This document shows positions 9,082 through 17,084 of a DNA stretch of 58,101 nt, in pieces. Origin of the DNA: JANOQP01 sp044227705 (GTDB lineage Bacteria; Bacteroidota; Bacteroidia; Chitinophagales; Saprospiraceae). The stretch spans positions 1 through 58,101 of the forward strand of contig JBGAWE010000004.1 of NCBI GenBank assembly GCA_044227705.1. The letters are read 5' to 3'. A program made the translations under genes and the position numbers. The notes under the pieces were generated by a model. That model did no database searches, had not been told where the DNA came from, and saw nothing but the letters and a program-made list of their open reading frames with translations. The first letter of the stretch is position 1, and each line of letters starts with the position of its first letter.

Positions 9082-9747
9082 TTAATTTTCAACGCTCGCC
9101 TGTCGCCCGCCTCCTTCCACTAAAGAAAGCAGTTCGCTCAAAATCATGGCCGTCGCGCCCCAGACGACATGGCCAGCGATGTCGAAGAACGGTACGTCTT
9201 TGATGAGCCGGCCCGGCCCGGCAGCGAGGTCTTTCACCCGCTTGTTCTCCCCGTTTTTCAAATGCGCCACCGTCACCTCGACGACGGCAGCGACCTCCGA
9301 TTCCTGCGGTCGCCAAACGGGCCGGTTTTTCGTGAAACCAACAAAAGGGTGAACAAGAAAGCCGCTGACGGGGATGAAAATCTCTGTCAAAGGGCCGAGC
9401 AATTCAACGGATTCCGAGGTCACACCGACCTCCTCTTCCGCCTCGCGCAGGGCGGCGGCGGCAAGGCTCGCGTCGGTCGGCTCGACCTTGCCGCCGGGGA
9501 ATCCGATTTGGCCGCTGTGGCGGTCGCCGTCGTGGCCCGCCCGCTCGATGAGGGCGAGGTTCCAGCCGCTGTTCTCCCAAAAAAAGAGGCATAGGACGGC
9601 CGCCCGCCTCGGGTTCTCGGGCCGCTCGAGGCCGCCCGACATCATATCGCGGCGCATCGGCGGGGCCATGAGGAGCTGTGCTTCGAGGCCGGGCAAGGGC
9701 ACGGAAACAAGCTGTTTTTGGAGGTTTTGGATAAAAAGCAGGTCCAT
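9082..9747 (-). CDS. Nudix hydrolase, CoA pyrophosphatase type (NudL-like)
   Basis: Hydrolase of 221 residues, likely splitting coenzyme A or acyl-CoA into phosphopantetheine and 3',5'-ADP. The Nudix box reads GGKVEPTDASLAAAALREAE, continuing EEVG, and provides the metal-binding glutamates. It is preceded by HSGQIGFPGG, the second signature that marks the CoA-specific UPF0035/NUDT7 group. ATG at 9747. The downstream neighbour on the same strand (upstream in coordinates of transcription) is the PhyH-family gene, 24 bases away, so the two may be co-transcribed; a link through acyl-CoA chemistry is possible but only inferred. Confidence 0.88.
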   Translation of the reverse strand: MDLLFIQNLQKQLVSVPLPGLEAQLLMAPPMRRDMMSGGLERPENPRRAAVLCLFFWENSGWNLALIERAGHDGDRHSGQIGFPGGKVEPTDASLAAAALREAEEEVGVTSESVELLGPLTEIFIPVSGFLVHPFVGFTKNRPVWRPQESEVAAVVEVTVAHLKNGENKRVKDLAAGPGRLIKDVPFFDIAGHVVWGATAMILSELLSLVEGGGRQASVEN

Positions 9748-9771
9748 GTTCGGGTTTTTGTGCAGGATTAG

Positions 9772-10749
9772 TCACTTCAAAATGGCCGGCCGCTGCGTCA
9801 TCTCGTGATAGCACAAAACCCCCTCGGCGAAGTAGTGCGAGACCATGCTGCGCCGCGTCGCGCCCTTTCGGAGGATGGGCAGCCCGGCGTGCAGGAGGTT
9901 GGCGTGCCAGATGAAGACGTCGCCCGGGCCGCCCTCGAAGGGCACCGGCCGCAGCCCGTTTTCGGCAATGATTTCGGCGATTTTGTCCTCGTAGCGGCGG
10001 TTCGAGTCCTCGCCGATGGCGAACGGGGTGTTGCCCGAATCGTAGTCATCGGTCGAGACGAAAGGCAGGCGGTGGCTGCCCGGATAGTAGGCCAACGTTC
10101 CGTTCTCCGGCCCGACCGGCTCGAGCGCGACCCACGCGGCGACAAGGTACCCGGGCGGGTCGGTAGTCATGTGGATGCTGTCAGAATGGGGCCTTTGCTC
10201 GCTGCCTTCGATGAAATGGAGCGTCTGGAACGGCACGGCCGGGCGGCCGAGGAGGAAGCCGAGCAGTTTGAGGAGCCTCGGGTTTTTGAAAAAGACGCGG
10301 TTGGAAATCGGGCTGACCTCATGGACGTTGAAAATCTTGCGGCCCGTGTAGTTGAAACCGGCGCGGCCCGAGGCGCGGAGCTGGTCGATTTCGGAGTTGA
10401 GGCTTTCGACCTCTTCTTTTGAAAAAAAGCCGCGCAGGGCCATGTAGCCATCGGTCACGAACTGACGGGCGGCAGCTTGCTCGATGGTCGCAAGTTTTTG
10501 AAAATCAACGCTTTGAGCCAGCCGCTCGAGCGCACCGGGCCGGTCGAGCCAGGGGATTTCGACATCGACAGGCTTCCCCAAAAAGTCGCGGTGGGCGATG
10601 GGCGCGATGACGCTCTTCCGCAGGCCGCGCCGCCGGTAAAGCTCCCGGTTTTGGGCCAGCGAGCGGTAGTTCAACAGGTTGTTGATGATGTAGGCCAGCT
10701 TCAGGTTGCGGAAAAAGCCGGTGTACTTTTCAAAGATTCGGGTGAGCAT
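9772..10749 (-). CDS. Phytanoyl-CoA dioxygenase (PhyH) family protein
   Basis: Predicted Fe(II)/2-oxoglutarate dioxygenase of 325 residues. The metal triad is visible: HSD within QRPHSDSIH, and the distal His in WHANLLHAG; the later Arg-Arg in ATRRSMVSHY fits the 2-oxoglutarate-binding region. The substrate is unknown; the family hydroxylates lipids and small molecules. The N-terminal ~70 residues are basic and lie before the PhyH fold. I took ATG 10749 because the longer frame begins at TTG 10854 and would span the -7 promoter element at 10774-10781. It probably leads a two-gene unit with the Nudix gene. Confidence 0.85.
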   Translation of the reverse strand: MLTRIFEKYTGFFRNLKLAYIINNLLNYRSLAQNRELYRRRGLRKSVIAPIAHRDFLGKPVDVEIPWLDRPGALERLAQSVDFQKLATIEQAAARQFVTDGYMALRGFFSKEEVESLNSEIDQLRASGRAGFNYTGRKIFNVHEVSPISNRVFFKNPRLLKLLGFLLGRPAVPFQTLHFIEGSEQRPHSDSIHMTTDPPGYLVAAWVALEPVGPENGTLAYYPGSHRLPFVSTDDYDSGNTPFAIGEDSNRRYEDKIAEIIAENGLRPVPFEGGPGDVFIWHANLLHAGLPILRKGATRRSMVSHYFAEGVLCYHEMTQRPAILK

Positions 10750-10773
10750 TTTATGAAAAAAGGACTGGCGGGC

Positions 10774-10781
10774 CAAAGGTA
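10774..10781 (-). promoter_or_regulatory. Bacteroidota -7 promoter element for the PhyH gene
   Basis: On the minus strand this reads TACCTTTG, an exact match to the Bacteroidota -7 consensus TAnnTTTG. It lies about 25 bases before the chosen ATG. I see no convincing -33 TTTG. Confidence 0.5.
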
Positions 10782-11084
10782 AAACCGCCCGCCGAAGCCC
10801 AGCCGCGCAGTCGGGGAGGGGCGGAAACGGGAGGTTAAAATCGGGGCCGGGCAAGTTAATCTTGGTTAAGGGCCGTTGGCCAAAACCGGCACAACTGATT
10901 GATTTTGAACGAGTTGGGTTTCAAATAAGAACACCCCCGGCCCGGCTGGCTGCAACAACACTTGTTGCTGACCGTCTCATAACCGCCGGGTTTTTGGAAA
11001 AAAATACTTTCGCACTCGAATTCCGGGCGAGCCTCCCGAGCGATGGGCGGCTCTCATTTTTCACAAAAAAAATCTGAAACCATC
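10782..11084. other. Divergent intergenic region without a recognisable gene
   Basis: About 300 bases separate the PhyH promoter from the first OmpH/Skp start. It should hold the promoter of the Skp gene. I see no exact TAnnTTTG on the plus strand, no RNA gene and no credible open frame; a short AT-rich stretch (10997-11010) precedes the GC-rich leader. Confidence 0.4.
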
Positions 11085-11600
11085 ATGTTGAAGAAGTTCA
11101 TCCTTTCGGCCGCGATGGCCGCCGTCGCCATCGCCCCCGCCGCCGCCCAGCGCATCGCCTACGTTGACGTTACTGCTATCCTCGAGAGCCTCACCGACTA
11201 CCAAAAGGCACAGGAAACCCTCGACAAAACAGCCACCCAATGGCGGCAGGAAATCGCCCAAGAACAGGACAAAATCAAGGGCATGTACTCAAAGTACCAA
11301 GCCGAGCAGGTCCTCTTGAGCGAGGAGATGAAGAAGCAGCGGGAGGACGAAATCACGGCGAAGGAGAAGGAGGTCCGCGAGATGCAGCGGCAGAAGTTCG
11401 GCGCAGAGGGCGCGCTGTTCAAGAAGCGCGAGGAGCTGGTCAAGCCGATTCAGGACCGCGTCTACGGTGCCATCCAAAAGTTCGCCACCGACAAGGGCTT
11501 CGACTTCATCTTCGACAAAGGCTCGGCCAGCGGGATGCTCTTCGCCGACCCGAAGTACGACAAGACGGAGGACCTTAAGGCCGCGCTCAAACGCGGTTGA
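11085..11600 (+). CDS. OmpH/Skp family periplasmic chaperone (copy 1)
   Basis: Periplasmic chaperone of 171 residues that escorts unfolded outer-membrane proteins. There is a clear signal peptide (KKFILSAAMAAVAIAPAAAQ). The mature start RIAYVDVTAIL is the first strand of the Skp body. A long charged coiled coil (about 45-115) forms the tentacle arms, and a C-terminal strand-helix (KGFDFIFDKGSASGMLFAD) closes the trimer body. ATG at 11085; the longer in-frame start upstream would precede the signal peptide. A second homologue follows after 121 bases, the tandem arrangement usual in Bacteroidota. Confidence 0.92.
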   Translation: MLKKFILSAAMAAVAIAPAAAQRIAYVDVTAILESLTDYQKAQETLDKTATQWRQEIAQEQDKIKGMYSKYQAEQVLLSEEMKKQREDEITAKEKEVREMQRQKFGAEGALFKKREELVKPIQDRVYGAIQKFATDKGFDFIFDKGSASGMLFADPKYDKTEDLKAALKRG

Positions 11601-11610
11601 TTTTGAATGC

Positions 11611-11663
11611 TGAATGCAGAATGATGAATGCTGACACGGCAAGCATTCATCATTCTGCATTCA
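11611..11663. repeat. Long perfect hairpin between the two skp-like genes
   Basis: Arms 11611-11632 (starting TGAATGCAGAATGATG) and 11642-11663 are perfect reverse complements over 22 bases with a 9-base loop GACACGGCA. The arms are AT-rich and there is no T-run, so it does not look like a plain terminator. The right arm runs up to the -7 promoter element of the next gene (11669-11676). Confidence 0.8.
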
Positions 11664-11668
11664 ACAGG

Positions 11669-11676
11669 TAGTTTTG
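11669..11676 (+). promoter_or_regulatory. Bacteroidota -7 promoter element for second skp-like gene
   Basis: TAGTTTTG exactly matches TAnnTTTG and lies 45 bases before the ATG at 11722. The corresponding -33 region would fall inside the right arm of the 22-bp hairpin, so hairpin and promoter overlap. Confidence 0.5.
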
Positions 11677-11721
11677 CCCCATTCTTTTACCACAACACAA
11701 CTTTCGACTTTGACTTTCAAA

Positions 11722-12240
11722 ATGAAAAAAACAACGGTTCTCGGGCTGGCCATCATCGGCATTTTGCTGGCCAACGGGGCGGCGGCCCAGAAGTTTGGGT
11801 ATACCAACTCGGTCGCGCTGCTGCAGGTGATGCCCGAGATAAAACAGGCCGATGCCGACCTCGACGCCTTTCAGGCGCAGATGCAGAAGAAGGGCCAGCA
11901 GATGGTCGAGGATCTCCAAAAGAAGTCGGCCGACCTCGAAAAGCGGCAGGCCGACGGCACCATTGCCCGCAAACAGTACGAGGAGGAAGGTGCCGCCCTG
12001 CAAGCCGACGAGGCCAAAATCCAGGAGTTCGAGCAGGAGATGTACAAGGCGGTCAGCGACAAAAAGGAGAAGCTTTACCAGCCCATCCTCGACAAGGTCA
12101 ACACGGCCATGAAGGATGTGGGCAAGGAGATGGGCCTCATCCTCGTCTTCGACAGTTCGACCGGAATTTTGCTCTACGCCGACGAGTCGCTCGACGTGAC
12201 GAAGGCGGTCAAGACGAAGCTCGGGCTGCCAACGAACTGA
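11722..12240 (+). CDS. OmpH/Skp family periplasmic chaperone (copy 2)
   Basis: Second Skp-like chaperone, 172 residues. Signal peptide KKTTVLGLAIIGILLANGAAAQ is followed by the body strand KFGYTNSVALLQVMPE, a coiled-coil arm (about 45-115) and the terminal LILVFDSSTGILLYAD segment. It differs clearly from copy 1 in sequence, so the duplication is old. ATG at 11722, chosen because the 16 residues encoded upstream in frame would precede the signal peptide. A strong hairpin terminator follows at 12265. The pair probably serves the many barrels and T9SS cargo of this organism. Confidence 0.92.
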   Translation: MKKTTVLGLAIIGILLANGAAAQKFGYTNSVALLQVMPEIKQADADLDAFQAQMQKKGQQMVEDLQKKSADLEKRQADGTIARKQYEEEGAALQADEAKIQEFEQEMYKAVSDKKEKLYQPILDKVNTAMKDVGKEMGLILVFDSSTGILLYADESLDVTKAVKTKLGLPTN

Positions 12241-12264
12241 TTTTTAAGCGAAAGACCGAAGCTG

Positions 12265-12302
12265 AAAGTGCCGCGTCCACATTGGTTGGGCGCGGCACTT
12301 TT
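12265..12302. terminator. Bidirectional hairpin terminator between skp2 and hutH
   Basis: AAAGTGCCGCG (12265-12275) pairs with CGCGGCACTTT (12291-12301) over 11 bases around a 15-base loop, followed by T's on the plus strand and by TTTC on the minus strand. It lies just past both converging genes (hutH stop at 12312 after correcting its frame). Confidence 0.75.
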
Positions 12303-12311
12303 GCATGTGGC

Positions 12312-13804
12312 TCAAAAGAGAAAGGCGACCGTCCGTGCCATGTCCTCGCTCAAAACACGGTCGCCGACGAGGCGCGGGACAACTCGCCGATACCGTCCTA
12401 TCACCTCCTCGATGACGGGCGACGACTTTTTCCCGGACATATCTTTTGAAAATCAAGGGCTTGCGCCGCCGTCATGAACTCAATGGCGGCCAGCCGTTCG
12501 ACATTCAGCGCGACGCGGCGACATTTTGTGGCGGCGTTGGCACCCATAGAGACGTGGTCTTCCTGCCCGTTCGAGCTAACAATGCTGTCGACGCTGGCGG
12601 GGGTCGAAAGCTGTTTGTTCTGGCTGACAATGGCGGCGGCGGTGTACTGCGAAATCATCAGGCCGCTGTGCAGGCCCGCGTCGGGGGTCAGGAATGGCGG
12701 CAATCCGCGTTGCCCGCTGATGAGCTGGTAGGTGCGCCGCTCCCCGATGCTGCCCAGCTCGGAGAGCGCTATGGCGAGCAGATCCATCGCCAATGCGAGG
12801 GGCTGCGCATGGAAATTTCCACCTGAAAGGATGAGGTCGTCGTCGGGGAAAATGTTGGGGTTGTCGGTGACGGAGTTGGCCTCTGTCACGATGGTTTTTT
12901 CCACAAAATCAATCGCGTCGCGGGTCGCGCCATGGACTTGCGGGGCGCAGCGGAAGGCATATGGGTCTTGCAAGCTGGCCCTCGGTTCCCGCGACAACTC
13001 GCTGTCTTTCAACGAGTTGAGAATGTTTTGGGCTGAAAAAACCTGGCCGCCGTGCGGCCGAATGTTATGAAGCCGAGCGTCGAGCGGGCCAGATTGGCAA
13101 CGCCACGCCTCCATGCCGATGGCGCAGTTGAGGTCGAACTGGTCGGCGAGTTTTCGGGCTTTCAGCAGGTTGAAAATCGAGTAAGCGAGGCAGAACTGCG
13201 TACCGTTGAGCAGCGCGAGGCCCTCTTTCGCGGCGAGGCGCATGGGGGCGAGGCCGTGCCTTTTCAAGACCTCGGCGGCCGATTTTCTTTCAAAACCGTC
13301 GCCGGTTTTTGACCAAACCTCCCCCATGCCGAGCAGCGGGAGGCAGAGATGAGCCAGCGGGGCGAGGTCGCCCGAGGCACCGAGCGAGCCAAGCTCGAAG
13401 ACGACCGGCCAGATGCCGAGGTTGTAGAACTCGACGAGCCGCTCGACGACCTCCAGCCGGACACCGGAGTGGCCGTAGCTCAAGCTCCTGATCTTCAGCA
13501 GCAGCATCAGCCGTACGATGTCGACCGGCACCGTGTCGCCCATGCCGGTGGCGTGGCTCATCACGAGGTTTTCCTGCAAGTCGGCAAGCTGGCCCGGCGC
13601 GATTTTCACGCTCACGAGCGAGCCGAAACCGGTGTTTATCCCATAAAAAGGCTGCTCGCTGGCGGCCAGCTTGTCGTCGAGGAACTGGCGGCAGCGGAGG
13701 ATGTTGTCGCGGGCCGCCTCGGAGAGGCTGACCTTTCCGTGCGCGTTCCAGATTTGGGCAATCTCGGCGAGGTCGGTCGGGCGTTCGGGCGTGATGAAGT
13801 GCAC
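12312..13804 (-). CDS. hutH: Histidine ammonia-lyase, frameshifted near its 3' end
   Basis: First enzyme of histidine breakdown: L-histidine to urocanate plus ammonia. The Ala143-Ser144-Gly145 triad in GASGDLAPLAH cyclises to the MIO electrophile, and Tyr54 in YGINTGFG is the catalytic tyrosine. The start is GTG at 13804. As read, the frame stops at 12401 after 467 residues with an unrelated tail (KICPGKSRRPSSRR). The other frame continues past this point with KKSSPVIEEVIGRYRRVV, then SEDMARTVAFLF, stopping at 12312. That tail resembles the normal HutH C-terminus and restores about 497 residues. One base is missing around 12437-12448. Whether this is real or a sequencing error cannot be told here. 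No other hut gene is adjacent. Confidence 0.92.
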
Positions 13805-13947
13805 GGTAGCGTTTTATTTGAGGGGGCAAAACTGGGCATTTTTTATCCATGGAGAGGAGGGGAACGGTCACTCCTCCAGTGAAAAATTCCCTCCAAAATC
13901 TCGCCTCCGAAAACAACTTCGCACCCAGCAAAAGAAAATTTACCGAG

Positions 13948-15975
13948 ATGAAAAAACTGCTCCTCCTCGCCAACCTCCTCATCCTCAACCACTTGTGCCG
14001 CGCACAGGCCGACGAGTGGCACATCGTCGCCGACCGCATCGACCCCTCGAACTACTTCGGCGTGACGATGGCAAACGGAATGGTCGGCCTCGTCTCCTCA
14101 CCCGAGCCGATGCACCTCGGGGCTTCGGTTTTGAACGGGACGTACGACAACTACTTCCGGGGCCGCGTCTCGAACATCCTGCAGGGGTTCAACTTTTTGA
14201 ACATGAACCTCGACGTCGACGGCCGCCGTATGGGCCGCGCCGACATCAGCGGCTACCGGCAAGTCCTCGATATGAAGAATGCTGAATTGACGACGAGTTT
14301 CGAGGTCGGCGACAAGCTGTCGGTCTCGCAAACCATGCTCGCGTTGCGGCACCTGCCCTATTCCGCGCTCGTTCAGATGGAAATCAGGGCGAAAAAGGAT
14401 TGCGAGGTCGTCGTCTACAATGAAATCGAGGCACCGGCGCACTTGCAGGACGTGCGCAATGTCTACGCCGAAATCGACCGGCCGCACGCGCTCATCCCGC
14501 TGATGAGTTCGGTGGCGAAATCGCCGACCGGGGAGACGACGGTCGCGGCGACGACCTCTTTCATCTTCGAGGAAAAGCACGGCTCCGAGCCGAAAATCAT
14601 CCACGAGGACTGGGACTTCAACCGGCATTTGACCAAATTCTACAAGAAATTGAAAGCGGGCGAAACCTACCGCTTCTCCCTCGTCGGCTCGACCATCAGC
14701 TCGCAGCAGACGGCCGACCCGTTCAACGAGAGCGAGCGGCTGACCATCTTCGCCGCCCTCGAGCGCGCGCCCCGCCTCCTCAAAAGGCACCGCGCCGCGT
14801 GGGACGAGCTTTGGAAAAGCGACATCCAAATCGGCGGCAACACCGACGACGCGCGCGACGTCCACTTCGCGCTCTACCACCTCTACTCGTTCGCCCGAGC
14901 GGGCACGGCCAACAGCCTCTCGCCGATGGGCCTCTCGGGCCTCGGCTACAACGGCCACGTCTTTTGGGACACGGAGCTTTGGATGTACCCGCCGCTGCTC
15001 GTTTTGCAGCCGGAGATGGCGAAAAGCCTTTTGGAGTACCGCTTCCAGCGGCTCGGCGCGGCCCGCGACAACGCCTTCAAGCACGGCTACCGAGGCGCGA
15101 TGTTCCCCTGGGAAAGCTCGAAAACGGGCGACGAGGACACCCCCGTTTGGGCCTTGACCGGCCCCTTTCAACACCATATCACGGGCTGCGTCGGCTGGGC
15201 CTTTTGGAAATATTACGAAGTTACGAAGGACAAACAGTGGCGTGACTCAAGAGGTTGGCCCGATTTACAGGCCGCCGCCGACATCTGGGCGAGCCGCGTC
15301 GACCGCAACGGCCCGGGCCATTTCGACATCGTCAACGTCATCGGTGCCGACGAGTGGCAGGAGAACATCGACAACAACGCCTTCACCAACGGCATGGCCA
15401 AGACCTGTCTCGATTACGCCACCCTCGCCGCAAAGGAGCTTGGCATCGCGCCCGACCCGGATTGGGCCTTCGTCGCGCAGAACATCCCCATCCTGAAATT
15501 CCCCGACGGCACGACAAAAGAGAACGAGACCTACGACGGCGTGCCCATCAAACAGGCCGACGTGAACCTGCTGGCCTATCCCTTAAAGGTCATCACCGAC
15601 CCCGCCCAAATCAAAAAGGACCTCGACTACTACGAGCCGCGCATGGCCACCGACGGGCCCGCTATGGGCAGTGCGATACTTGCCGTCTCCGCCGCCCGCT
15701 CAGGCGACGCGGTGCGCGGCTACGACCTTTGGAAGAAAAGCTACGCGCCCAACCGCGTGCCGCCGTTTGGGGTGTTGAGCGAGTGCGCGGGCGGGACGAA
15801 CCCCTATTTCGCCACCGGCGCGGGCGGTTTTTTGCAGGCGACGATGATGGGGTTCGGCGGGCTGGACATCGGGCCGGGCGGGGTTTCTCAACTCAAAACG
15901 AAGCTCCCGGCGGCGTGGAAGTCGCTCAAAATCACCGGTGCGGGAGCGGAGGAGCGGGTTTTTGAGGTGCATTGA
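13948..15975 (+). CDS. Secreted glycoside hydrolase family 65-like enzyme
   Basis: Carbohydrate-active protein of 675 residues with a signal peptide (KKLLLLANLLILNHLCRAQ). The catalytic (alpha/alpha)6 barrel shows YNGHVFWDTELWMYPPLL, the GH65 signature, and GADEWQENIDNNAFTN, where Glu469 corresponds to the general acid. The preceding ~270 residues form the N-terminal beta-sandwich. GH65 contains both phosphorylases and hydrolases of alpha-glucosidic disaccharides. Export from the cytoplasm argues for a hydrolase, as with the Flavobacterium kojibiose hydrolase I recall; the substrate is not established. ATG 13948 is chosen for the signal peptide. It is divergent from hutH and has no sugar-transport neighbours. 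Confidence 0.85.
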   Translation: MKKLLLLANLLILNHLCRAQADEWHIVADRIDPSNYFGVTMANGMVGLVSSPEPMHLGASVLNGTYDNYFRGRVSNILQGFNFLNMNLDVDGRRMGRADISGYRQVLDMKNAELTTSFEVGDKLSVSQTMLALRHLPYSALVQMEIRAKKDCEVVVYNEIEAPAHLQDVRNVYAEIDRPHALIPLMSSVAKSPTGETTVAATTSFIFEEKHGSEPKIIHEDWDFNRHLTKFYKKLKAGETYRFSLVGSTISSQQTADPFNESERLTIFAALERAPRLLKRHRAAWDELWKSDIQIGGNTDDARDVHFALYHLYSFARAGTANSLSPMGLSGLGYNGHVFWDTELWMYPPLLVLQPEMAKSLLEYRFQRLGAARDNAFKHGYRGAMFPWESSKTGDEDTPVWALTGPFQHHITGCVGWAFWKYYEVTKDKQWRDSRGWPDLQAAADIWASRVDRNGPGHFDIVNVIGADEWQENIDNNAFTNGMAKTCLDYATLAAKELGIAPDPDWAFVAQNIPILKFPDGTTKENETYDGVPIKQADVNLLAYPLKVITDPAQIKKDLDYYEPRMATDGPAMGSAILAVSAARSGDAVRGYDLWKKSYAPNRVPPFGVLSECAGGTNPYFATGAGGFLQATMMGFGGLDIGPGGVSQLKTKLPAAWKSLKITGAGAEERVFEVH

Positions 15976-15982
15976 CCCCTTT

Positions 15983-17044
15983 TCAGACCATAAAAAAGAA
16001 GGCAGCCATGAACCCGAGTGAGACCGCAGTCACGCCGACCGCCGCGTACAACACTATGAAAACCAACCACTTCCACACGACCTCGCCCCAACGGCGGTGG
16101 TAGAAGCGGCGCATGGCGAGCATCATGCCGGCCGTCATCCAGAGGAACCACCACAGCAAGCTCGACATGAACGTGGGCCCTTTCAAGCCCGTCAACTTGC
16201 CCACGAGGGTGAGCACGGAAAGCCCGAGCAGGAGGGTGGTGGTGTGGTGCATCAGGAAGATAAAATGCTCCACATAATAGGGCCGCGTCCGTCGGAAAAG
16301 CAGCAGCAGCACCGGCGACATCAACGCCAGCAGCACGAGGATGGTACCGGTGACCGTCCCGAGCCAGGCGTGGACGATGGCGGTCGGCTCGTCGGCGACC
16401 TTCATGGACTGCTTGACGACGAGCTTGTCATAAAAGCCCTTTACCTCGTATTTTTTGAAGAGCGAGTCGGTCGAGAGCCGGGCATAGTCGTCGGTAGAAA
16501 AACTGAACCGCTTGCCGAAGCTGTCGAAATTGATGGTGTCACTCTCCGGGTTAATCCCTGTTTCCGAAATGATGCTGTCCACCGCTGTCCTAGCTTCCGG
16601 TGTTCGCAGGTTTTGGGGGAGTGCGTCGAAGGCCTTGCGCATCTCGGCTACCATCAGGTATTTCTCTTTTGGCAGATGCTCGCCGCCGCTGACCCTGCCT
16701 CGGAGGTGCATAGCCGAGTTGAACAGGTAGAGGAACAGTGCCGTCACCACGAGGAAGAACCGCGTCGGGTGCGGGTATCGTTTTTGGCGGCCCATGAAGA
16801 ACTCGGCCGTCAGCTTGCCGGGCATGAACAGGTAGCGGAGCATCCGGAAGAACTTCCCGTCGAGGTGCAAGGTGTTGTGCAAAAACTCGTGGAAAATCTC
16901 GCCCATCGAGGTGCGGCCGTCGGTGTTCTTCTGGCCACAGCTTGCACAGAACCGCACATCGGCCGAGCCGTGATAGTGGCCGCAGTTGCGGCAATAGTGG
17001 TTGCGCGTGTCGTTTGGGTCGAGTTGGCGGTGATGCTCTGACAT
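15983..17044 (-). CDS. DUF3667-type zinc-ribbon membrane protein
   Basis: Protein of 353 residues. The N-terminus has a zinc ribbon with Cys18, Cys21, Cys33 and Cys36 (YCRNCG ... FCASCGQ), followed by a helical segment EFLHNTLHLDGKFFRMLRYL and the motif FMPGKLTAEF that marks the DUF3667 family. Four or five membrane segments lie at about 94-112, 228-250, 262-284, 292-310 and 322-350, with a soluble domain between (about 118-225). Function unknown. It stops eight bases past the convergent GH65 gene and begins 41 bases downstream of the SH3-protein gene, with which it may be co-transcribed. Confidence 0.85.
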   Translation of the reverse strand: MSEHHRQLDPNDTRNHYCRNCGHYHGSADVRFCASCGQKNTDGRTSMGEIFHEFLHNTLHLDGKFFRMLRYLFMPGKLTAEFFMGRQKRYPHPTRFFLVVTALFLYLFNSAMHLRGRVSGGEHLPKEKYLMVAEMRKAFDALPQNLRTPEARTAVDSIISETGINPESDTINFDSFGKRFSFSTDDYARLSTDSLFKKYEVKGFYDKLVVKQSMKVADEPTAIVHAWLGTVTGTILVLLALMSPVLLLLFRRTRPYYVEHFIFLMHHTTTLLLGLSVLTLVGKLTGLKGPTFMSSLLWWFLWMTAGMMLAMRRFYHRRWGEVVWKWLVFIVLYAAVGVTAVSLGFMAAFFFMV

Positions 17045-17084
17045 GGCGGCCCGTCGGTTGATTTTGGGGTGAAAATATCCCGGT

